A stretch of 37,122 nt of DNA, from positions 1 through 37,122 of the forward strand of contig DAIDAU010000163.1 of NCBI GenBank assembly GCA_027310465.1, written 5' to 3'. The notes under the pieces were generated by a model. The model had not been told where the DNA came from, did no database searches, and saw only the letters and a program-made list of their open reading frames with translations. Position numbers and translations under genes: made by a program. Positions 31,188-37,122 of this stretch are shown here, in pieces. The stretch is from Rhodocyclaceae bacterium. Its GTDB lineage: Bacteria; Pseudomonadota; Gammaproteobacteria; Burkholderiales; Rhodocyclaceae. Within the stretch, counting starts at the first letter, position 1. The number at the start of each line of letters is the position of its first letter.

Positions 31188-31697
31188 TCAATCGAGGCGG
31201 ATCTTCAGCAGCTTCGCGATCGCCGCCAGGGACTCGCGGCTGTCCCAATCCTTGGCGCCGTAGAACTTGCCCAGCACGCGGCCCTGCGCGTCGATCACCA
31301 GCGTCAGCGGAATGTGGTCGGCGCCGAGCATGTTCTCCATGAGCAGCTGCCGGTCGATGAAATTGGGGAAGCTGACCTTCGAGGTCCGCAGCGCTTGCTC
31401 GGCCGACTCCGCGTAATCGTCGGTGGAAATCCCGATCAGTTGGAACTGCCTGCCGCCGAAGCGCCAGAAGAGGCGCTCGAGCGAGCCCATCTCCTTGCGG
31501 CACGGCCCGCACCAGCTGGCCCAGACGTTGATGATCAGCGGCTTGCCGCGGAACTCGGAGAGCTTGCGCGACGGCCCCGCGAGGCCTTGCAGTTGCGCGT
31601 CGCGCAGGACGGCGCCGACTTCGACCTCGCCGGGCGTCTTCGCCGCGACGCCGGCGGCCGCGAGGGCCAGGAGCAATGCCCCAATGATGGTTTTCAT
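31188..31697 (-). CDS. TlpA/ResA-like thiol-disulfide oxidoreductase
   Basis: A 169-aa exported thioredoxin-fold protein. It has a signal peptide (KTIIGALLLALAAAGVAA) and the active site WCGPC with Cys63 and Cys66, followed by the cis-Pro region in ADHIPLTLVID. It likely reduces periplasmic cysteines, for example of cytochromes such as DsrJ. That partner is inference. It converges on the dsr operon, 15 bp from the methyltransferase stop, so it is a separate unit. Confidence 0.85.
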   Translation of the reverse strand: MKTIIGALLLALAAAGVAAKTPGEVEVGAVLRDAQLQGLAGPSRKLSEFRGKPLIINVWASWCGPCRKEMGSLERLFWRFGGRQFQLIGISTDDYAESAEQALRTSKVSFPNFIDRQLLMENMLGADHIPLTLVIDAQGRVLGKFYGAKDWDSRESLAAIAKLLKIRLD

Positions 31698-31754
31698 GCG
31701 GCGCAGTCTACCAGTCGCCTAGAATTGCGCCTGGAGCAACTCCCCATCGCCGCC

Positions 31755-32156
31755 ATGCGCGTTCACCTCGACATTCCCTCCGCCGAGATCGACATCACCG
31801 CCGTCCGCGCGCAGGGCGCCGGCGGCCAGAACGTGAACAAGGTGTCGAGCGCGGCCCACCTGCGCTTCGACATCGCCGCGTCGTCGCTGCCCGCCGAGCT
31901 GCGCGAACGGCTGCTGCGGCTCGACGACCATCGCATCACGCGCGACGGCGTCGTCATCATCAAGGCGCAGAAATTCCGCACCTTCGACAAGAACCGCGGC
32001 GACGCGCTGCGCCGCCTGCACGAGCTCGTCGACCGCGCCGCGACGCCGCCCAAGGCGCGCAAGCCGACGCAGCCGGGCCGCGCGTCGGTCGAGCGGCGCC
32101 TCGACGGCAAGGCCCGGCGCAGCCGCCTGAAGGCGGCGCGGCGCGGCGGCGATTGA
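31755..32156 (+). CDS. arfB: ArfB, peptidyl-tRNA hydrolase for ribosome rescue
   Basis: A 133-aa protein with the release-factor GGQ motif (GAGGQNVNKVSSA, Gly23-Gln25) and a basic C-terminal tail (KARRSRLKAARRGGD) that inserts into the mRNA channel. This is the ArfB/YaeJ layout for rescue of stalled ribosomes. ATG 31755 gives the normal length. A longer open frame upstream to 31314 lies over the thioredoxin gene. Confidence 0.9.
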   Translation: MRVHLDIPSAEIDITAVRAQGAGGQNVNKVSSAAHLRFDIAASSLPAELRERLLRLDDHRITRDGVVIIKAQKFRTFDKNRGDALRRLHELVDRAATPPKARKPTQPGRASVERRLDGKARRSRLKAARRGGD

Positions 32157-32200
32157 CCGCCGCGCGGCGCCGGCCGTCGAGCCGCGGTGTTGAGCCGCGG

Positions 32201-32229
32201 TTGTGGCGCGGGCCTTCCGTTGCTATGCT
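32201..32229 (+). promoter_or_regulatory. Predicted sigma70 promoter of the MASE3 histidine kinase gene
   Basis: TTGTGG (32201-32206) and TATGCT (32224-32229) are separated by 17 bp, which is optimal. The start codon lies about 65 bp beyond the predicted transcription start. The upstream flank has a direct repeat of GAGCCGCGG-TGTT. Confidence 0.5.
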
Positions 32230-32300
32230 CTTTGGATCGAGGAAGGCCCGGCCCGTGCCTGACGAAATCCTGATCACGCGGACGGGAGACGGGGGACGAG

Positions 32301-34451
32301 ATGCCGGCTGACGATCGCTTCGAGGTTCGCCCGTATGCGGCCATCGCCGTCCTCGCAGCCGCCGGCTTCTACCTGAGCAGCCTCTACAGCTACCTGTTGT
32401 TCCACAGCCTCATCGAGATCGTCACCGCGGCGGTGGCGTTCACGCTGTTCGCGCTGACCTGGAACGCCCGGCGCTTCCTTGCCAACGGCTACCTGAAGAC
32501 GCTCGGCATCGGCTACGGCTTCATCGCCGTCGTCGACCTGGTCCATGCGCTCGCCTACAAGGGCATGAACATCTTTCCCGGCTACGACGCCAACTTGCCA
32601 ACGCAGCTATGGATCGCGGCGCGCTATCTCCAGGCGGCCACGCTCGTCGCGGCGCCGCTGCTGGTGCGCCGGCGCGTCAGCGAGCATCTGCTGCTTGGCG
32701 TCTTCGCCGCCGCGGTGGTGACGATCCTGGCGCTGACCTTTTCGGGCGAGTTTCCCGATTGCTACGTCGAAGGCCGGGGCCTGACGCGCTTCAAGATCGA
32801 CAGCGAATACGTGATCACGGCCTTGCTGCTGGCGTCCCTGGTGCCGCTGCACGCGATGCGGCAGGAATTCCACGGCGCGGTCTATCGGCTGATCGTCGCC
32901 TCGATCGTCTGCACCGCCTTGTCGGAGCTGTCGTTCACCGCCTACGTCAGCGTCTACGGCTTCGCCAACATGGTGGGCCACCTGCTCAAGCTCGCCGCCT
33001 TCTACCTGATCTACCGCGCCCTGCTGGTGACCGGCTTCGCCGAGCCCTTCGACCTGATCTTCCGCGACCTCAAGCGGGCCGAGGAGCGCCTGCAGCGCGC
33101 CAACGACACGCTCGAGGAGAAGGTGCGGGAGCGCACCGGCGAGCTGCGCGCCAGCGAAGCCGAGCTGCGCCGCATGAACCGCGAACTGCGCGCCGTCAGC
33201 GCCTGCAACCAGACCATCATGCGCGCCGTCGACGAGCGGACGCTGCTCGAGGACGTCTGCCGCATCGTCTGCGACGGCGCCGGCTCTCGCATGGCCTGGG
33301 TCGGCTATGCCGAACACGACGAACGCCGGAGCGTGCGCGCCGTCGCCTGGGGCGGCGCGGAAGGCGGCTACCTGGCGAAGGCAGGCATCACCTGGAGCGA
33401 CATCGAGCGCGGCCGCGGCCCGTGCGGCATCGCCATCCGCGAAGGCGTCGCCTGCTGCATCCAGGATTTCGCCACGGCGCCCGAAACCGCGCCGTGGCAC
33501 GCCGGCGCCCTGGAGCGCGGCTTCCGCTCGAGCGTCGCGCTGCCGCTCAAGGACGCCGCGCGCCGGGCCTTCGGCGTGCTGTCCATCTATTCGTCCGAGC
33601 CGGACGCGTTCACGCCGGAAGAGATGCGCCTGCTGGAGGAACTGGCGGGCGATCTCGCATTCGGCGTCCTGGTGCTGCGCGACCGCGGCGAGCTGAAACG
33701 CGCCGAAGCGCAGATCCGCGAGCTCAACCGCGATCTCGAGTGCCGCGTGGCGGAACGCACGCAGCAGCTCGAAGCGGCGAACAAGGAGCTCGAGGCCTTC
33801 TCCTATTCCATCTCGCACGACCTGCGCGCGCCGCTGCGCGCCATCGACGGCTTCTCGCAGATGCTGCGCGAGGATTGCGAGACGCGCCTGGACGACGAAG
33901 GCCGGCGCTTCCTCGCGACCATCCGCAGCAACGCCCAGCGCATGGGCGAGCTGATCGACGACATCCTCGCCTTTTCGCGCACCTCGCGCTACGAGATGAG
34001 CTTCGCGACGATCGACATGGCGGCCCTGGCGAACGAGGTCTTCGACGAGGAGCGCCGCGGCGCCGCGGAACGCGACATCGAGCTGCGCATCGGCGCGCTG
34101 CCGCCGGCCAAGGGAGACCGCGCGCTGATCCGCCAGGTGCTGGTGAACCTGGCATCGAACGCGGTCAAATTCACGGCCGGCCGCGAGCGCGCGCTGATCG
34201 AGGTCTCGGGCGCCGCGCAGGGCGCCGAGAACGTCTACTGCGTCAAGGACAACGGCGCCGGCTTCGACATGCAATACAAGGACAAGCTGTTCGGCGTGTT
34301 CCAGCGCCTGCATCGCGCCGACCAGTTCGAAGGCACCGGCATCGGGCTGGCGATCGTCAAGCGCGTCGTCGGCCGCCACGGCGGACGGGTCTGGGCGGAA
34401 GGCCGGATCGACGCGGGCGCGAGCTTCAGCTTCACCCTGCCGCCGCCCTGA
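32301..34451 (+). CDS. Membrane histidine kinase (MASE3-GAF-HisKA-HATPase)
   Basis: A 716-aa sensor kinase. The N-terminal 250 residues have seven to eight membrane helices like MASE3 sensors. Next come a coiled coil ([20 protein letters not shown]), a GAF domain (about 300-465), a second coiled coil, HisKA with the phosphoacceptor H506 in [14 protein letters not shown], and HATPase (N box [10 protein letters not shown] box [17 protein letters not shown]). The ligand and cognate regulator are unknown; no response regulator gene is adjacent. The ATG has GGGGGACGAG upstream. Confidence 0.86.
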   Translation: MPADDRFEVRPYAAIAVLAAAGFYLSSLYSYLLFHSLIEIVTAAVAFTLFALTWNARRFLANGYLKTLGIGYGFIAVVDLVHALAYKGMNIFPGYDANLPTQLWIAARYLQAATLVAAPLLVRRRVSEHLLLGVFAAAVVTILALTFSGEFPDCYVEGRGLTRFKIDSEYVITALLLASLVPLHAMRQEFHGAVYRLIVASIVCTALSELSFTAYVSVYGFANMVGHLLKLAAFYLIYRALLVTGFAEPFDLIFRDLKRAEERLQRANDTLEEKVRERTGELRASEAELRRMNRELRAVSACNQTIMRAVDERTLLEDVCRIVCDGAGSRMAWVGYAEHDERRSVRAVAWGGAEGGYLAKAGITWSDIERGRGPCGIAIREGVACCIQDFATAPETAPWHAGALERGFRSSVALPLKDAARRAFGVLSIYSSEPDAFTPEEMRLLEELAGDLAFGVLVLRDRGELKRAEAQIRELNRDLECRVAERTQQLEAANKELEAFSYSISHDLRAPLRAIDGFSQMLREDCETRLDDEGRRFLATIRSNAQRMGELIDDILAFSRTSRYEMSFATIDMAALANEVFDEERRGAAERDIELRIGALPPAKGDRALIRQVLVNLASNAVKFTAGRERALIEVSGAAQGAENVYCVKDNGAGFDMQYKDKLFGVFQRLHRADQFEGTGIGLAIVKRVVGRHGGRVWAEGRIDAGASFSFTLPPP

Positions 34452-34466
34452 GCGGCGCCGCCGCGG

Positions 34467-35975
34467 TCAGGCGGAGCGCAGCCGGATGTTGCTCAGCGCG
34501 AGCTTGAAGGCGTTGCCCAGCGCCGTCGCGATCTGCGCCAGGCGCTGCCAGCGCGGGTCCGGCACGTCCGTCCCGTCGCGCACGTGCAGCAGGCCCAGCA
34601 CTTCGCCCTGCGCGATCAGCGGACAGCAAAGGTGCGCCGTCTTCACCGGCTTGCGGAAATGGCCGCAAGGCATGCCGGTGGCCGGATTCGTCACCTCGTG
34701 CAGCTGGCCGCGGCGCAGTCCCCAGCAGGCGTCGCCGCCGAACGCCGGCAGCATGTCGCTGTCTTTGCCCCAGGTCGCCACGGTGGCGAACTTGCCGTCC
34801 GGCCCCGCCAGCGCCAAGGCGCCGGCAGTGCCCAGCACCAGCCTCTCCGCCATGTGCGCGACGGCGCGGCAGGCTTCGGCCTGGGTCGTGCAGGTCAGCA
34901 GCAGATCGGAGGCCTCGTTGAGCAGCGCGAGGTCGTCGGCCCGCCGCTGCAGCTCCTCGTGGGAGGCCAGCAGTTCCGCGTGCGAACGGCGCAGCTCCTC
35001 CTCCGCCGCCTTGCGGGCGGTGATGTCCTCCTGGATCGCCAGGAAGTGCGACACGATCCCCGCGGCATCGACGATCGGCGTCACCGACATCTTGTCCCAG
35101 TAGAGTTCGCCGTTCTTGCGCCGGTTGTGGAATTCGCCGAACCATTCGTTCTTGCCGGCGATCGAGCGCCAGAACTCGGCGTAGGCCTCGTCGGGAACGT
35201 CGCCCGCCTTGAGGATGCGCGGCGTTTTGCCCGCCAGATCCTCCATCGTGTAGCCGGTCACCTCGACGAACTTCGGGTTCACGTACTCGAACACGCCGCT
35301 GGCGTCGGTGATGAACGTCGACGCCGGGCTGTGCTCGACGGCCAGGGAGAGCTTGCGCAGTTCCATCTCGGCCTTGCGGTGGAACTCCAGCTCCAGCTTG
35401 AGCTGCTTGTTGGCGCGCAGGAAGTCCTGGTTGCGCGAACCGAGGTTCTCGTACATCTCGTTGAGCGCGCGCAGCAGCACCTCGTGCGTGTCGGACATCT
35501 TCTCGATGGCGCGGCTGCGCGCCTGTTCCGGCGTCAGTCCGCGCTCCAGCGCGATGATCTCGTTCGCCATGCGCATGTCGGTGCCGAGGATATGGAAGAT
35601 CAGCCAGCGCGACAGGAAGCCCAGCATCTTGGTCAGCACCTGCACCGGGTCGTCCTGCGCCGATTCGCGGGCGCGCGCCACCTCGGAGACGAAGGAGGCG
35701 TGTGAGGCCTTGTGGGTCGCGGCGAATTCCGCGTCCACATGGCACTCCTCCATCAAGTGTTCCTCGGTGCGGAAGTGATAGCTGGCGTAGCTGGCGAGAT
35801 CGTCGAACACTTCCATCGACGCCACCGGATCGGTATCCACCGCGAGCTTGTTGCCGAGGGAATTGATGAGCGTCACCAGCTTCTTGTGCTGGCGATCGAC
35901 CTGCGCGATGCCGACCTGGTACTTGCTGTTCCAGACGAAAATCTCGGTCCTGCTTTTCTTGGTTCTCGGCTTCAT
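34467..35975 (-). CDS. Hemerythrin-PAS-GAF sensor protein without a recognised output domain
   Basis: A 502-aa cytoplasmic protein. The N-terminus is a bacteriohemerythrin with the di-iron ligands H30, H67, E71, H88, H92 and the HxxxxD pair in FHILGTD, so it can bind oxygen. A helical signalling segment, a PAS domain with PAC (about 220-345, TGYTMEDLAGKTPRILKAG), a coiled coil and a GAF domain (about 370-495) follow. No kinase, GGDEF or methyl-accepting domain is seen. ATG 35975 puts TEIFVWNSKYQVGI at the start of the hemerythrin. The gene is convergent with the MASE3 kinase, 15 bp between the stops. Confidence 0.84.
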   Translation of the reverse strand: MKPRTKKSRTEIFVWNSKYQVGIAQVDRQHKKLVTLINSLGNKLAVDTDPVASMEVFDDLASYASYHFRTEEHLMEECHVDAEFAATHKASHASFVSEVARARESAQDDPVQVLTKMLGFLSRWLIFHILGTDMRMANEIIALERGLTPEQARSRAIEKMSDTHEVLLRALNEMYENLGSRNQDFLRANKQLKLELEFHRKAEMELRKLSLAVEHSPASTFITDASGVFEYVNPKFVEVTGYTMEDLAGKTPRILKAGDVPDEAYAEFWRSIAGKNEWFGEFHNRRKNGELYWDKMSVTPIVDAAGIVSHFLAIQEDITARKAAEEELRRSHAELLASHEELQRRADDLALLNEASDLLLTCTTQAEACRAVAHMAERLVLGTAGALALAGPDGKFATVATWGKDSDMLPAFGGDACWGLRRGQLHEVTNPATGMPCGHFRKPVKTAHLCCPLIAQGEVLGLLHVRDGTDVPDPRWQRLAQIATALGNAFKLALSNIRLRSA

Positions 35976-36107
35976 CGATTCGAATCGCCGCGGCGTCGCC
36001 GCGGCCGCCTCCCCCTCGCCCATCTCCACGCGCATTCTATCCCACGCCGCCCCCGCGGCCTCTTGCCGAGCCGGACGGGCAATACTTTTTTACAAAGCGG
36101 CACGCGG

Positions 36108-36136
36108 TTGAAGTATTCGACTCTCACCTTTATGTT
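36108..36136 (+). promoter_or_regulatory. Predicted sigma70 promoter of the small envelope genes
   Basis: TTGAAG (36108-36113) and TATGTT (36131-36136) with 17-bp spacing, about 30 bp before ATG 36167. Spacing is optimal and the surrounding region is AT-rich for this genome. Confidence 0.5.
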
Positions 36137-36166
36137 GCAATGATGACCACCGAAAAGGAGTCGGTC

Positions 36167-36529
36167 ATGAAAACCCTTAAGTGGCTTCTCGCATTTCTCG
36201 TGCTGGCGACCGTCGGCAGTTCCGCCGCGTGGGCGCACGACCGCGGCCGCACCCATTTCGGCCTCTACTTCGGCGTCCCCGGCCCCTACTGGGGCCCGTG
36301 GGGCTATCCGCCACCCTACTACTATCCGCCCTACTATCCGCCGGCCGTCGTCATCGAAAGGCAGCCGCCCGTCTACATCGAGCAGTCGCCGCCGCCCGCA
36401 GCGGCTCCGGCGCCGGCGCCCGCGCCGCAGAGCTACTGGTACTACTGCGCCGCGGCCAAGGGCTACTACCCCTACGTCAAGGAATGCCCGAGCGGCTGGC
36501 AGCCCGTGCAGCCGCAGCCGGCGCAGTGA
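36167..36529 (+). CDS. Exported Pro/Tyr-rich small protein
   Basis: A 120-aa protein with a Sec signal (KTLKWLLAFLVLATVGSSAA, cleavage near AWA-HD), a middle part rich in Pro, Tyr and Ala, and a C-terminal block with YWYYCAAAKGYYPYVKECP whose two cysteines could form a disulfide. Related small envelope proteins are frequent in betaproteobacteria but their function is unknown. ATG 36167 has AAAAGGAG upstream, which decides against the earlier ATG 36140. The lipoprotein gene follows after 10 bp. Confidence 0.75.
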   Translation: MKTLKWLLAFLVLATVGSSAAWAHDRGRTHFGLYFGVPGPYWGPWGYPPPYYYPPYYPPAVVIERQPPVYIEQSPPPAAAPAPAPAPQSYWYYCAAAKGYYPYVKECPSGWQPVQPQPAQ

Positions 36530-36539
36530 GGAGGCCATC

Positions 36540-37064
36540 GTGAAGCGCTTACCCCTATCGCTCGCCGCCGTCGGCACGCTGTTGCTCGCCGGCTGCGCCA
36601 GCGTGCCGACGGGCCCGAGCATCCTCGCGCTGCCGGGCACCGGCAAGACTTTCGAGCAGTTCCGCTTCGACGACGCGCAATGCCGCGACTTCGCGCAGGC
36701 GCAGATCGGCGGCACGGCGCAGGAGGCCGCGAACAACGCGCAACTGCGCAGCGCCGCGGTCGGCACCGCCGTCGGCGCCGTCGCCGGCGCGGCGATCGGC
36801 GGCCATCAGGGCGCCGGCGTCGGTGCCGGCACCGGCCTGGTGGTCGGCAGCGTCGCGGGCGCCAACTCGGGCTACGGCTCGGGCTACGACGCCCAGCGCC
36901 GCTACGACAACGCCTACGTGCAGTGCATGTACGCCAAGGGCGACAAGGTGCCGGTCACGGCCGGCTTCGTCCAATCCCAGCCGGCGGCGCCCGCCCAGCC
37001 GCCCGCCCAGCCGCCCGCCAACTACGCGCCGCCCCCGCCGCCCGGCTACGCGCCGCCGCGTTGA
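36540..37064 (+). CDS. Glycine-zipper lipoprotein
   Basis: A 174-aa lipoprotein with the lipobox LLAGC near residue 19. A glycine-zipper membrane segment of AVGAVAGAAIGGHQGAGVGA type follows (about 78-105), then a Pro-rich C-terminal tail. It starts with GTG 36540 after GAGGCCATC. Such proteins sit in the outer membrane or span it; the function is unknown. It is probably co-transcribed with the preceding gene. Confidence 0.78.
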   Translation: MKRLPLSLAAVGTLLLAGCASVPTGPSILALPGTGKTFEQFRFDDAQCRDFAQAQIGGTAQEAANNAQLRSAAVGTAVGAVAGAAIGGHQGAGVGAGTGLVVGSVAGANSGYGSGYDAQRRYDNAYVQCMYAKGDKVPVTAGFVQSQPAAPAQPPAQPPANYAPPPPPGYAPPR

Positions 37065-37104
37065 GCGCGAGCGGGCAGACCACCGAATCCCAGAAGGAGA
37101 ACCC

Positions 37105-37122
37105 ATGAGCACCACCCCCACC
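37105..37122 (+). CDS. Start of a further gene (six codons in the window)
   Basis: ATG 37105 with AAGGAG (about 37094-37099) opens MSTTPT and runs off the window edge. Too little is present to identify it. The close spacing suggests the same operon as the two small envelope genes. Confidence 0.4.

Overview
The window comes from a GC-rich proteobacterium. NifL together with NifA, the Rnf operon linked to nif genes, and a complete oxidative-type dsr operon suggest a facultatively anaerobic, nitrogen-fixing, sulfur-oxidising betaproteobacterium, most likely Rhodocyclales-like. That taxonomy is inferred from gene content, and no marker RNA is present. No rRNA, tRNA, transposase or CRISPR array was seen.

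Left third (1-11300): a nitrogen-fixation and electron-supply region. nifA (cut by the window edge) and nifL run leftward. A divergent Rnf operon (rnfG, rnfE, rseC-like, rnfA, rnfB, rnfC, rnfD, rnfH) runs rightward. A convergent nifV-nifW-nifZ-nifM operon follows on the minus strand. The shared nifL/rnfG intergenic region holds one TGT-N10-ACA NifA-type site between two divergent, nearly identical -24/-12 (sigma54) promoters. nifV has its own upstream site and -24/-12 promoter. At both nifL and nifV the predicted transcription start falls one base before the ATG. Two intergenic stretches inside the rnf operon (2894-3197 and 8164-8500) each hold a pair of large palindromic repeats.

Middle (11300-17950): minus-strand genes. 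First come signalling genes: a CBS-CBS-PAS-GGDEF protein, a metallo-beta-lactamase-fold protein and an HDOD protein. Then comes a dsr-divergent cassette: a TauD-like dioxygenase, an unknown 202-aa protein, a DsrC-like protein without the two redox cysteines, an orphan Cas6-like RAMP protein and a 72-aa protein with a TTG start. The five cassette genes are compact and end head-to-head with dsrA, so they look like an accessory unit of the sulfur pathway. They are the best candidate here for something undescribed.

Right-centre (17954-31172): a complete reverse-type dissimilatory sulfite reductase operon, dsrABEFHCMKLJOPNR plus a uroporphyrinogen-III methyltransferase gene. DsrEFH and DsrC handle sulfur transfer. 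DsrMKJOP and DsrL connect the DsrC trisulfide/thiol chemistry to quinone and NAD(P)H. The methyltransferase and DsrN make siroheme and siroheme amide for DsrAB. No dsrD is present, which with dsrEFH and dsrL fits sulfur oxidation. A dispersed repeat sits exactly between dsrO and dsrP.

Right end (31188-37122): a TlpA-like thioredoxin, ArfB (ribosome rescue), a MASE3-GAF histidine kinase facing a hemerythrin-PAS-GAF sensor, two small envelope proteins and the first six codons of another gene.
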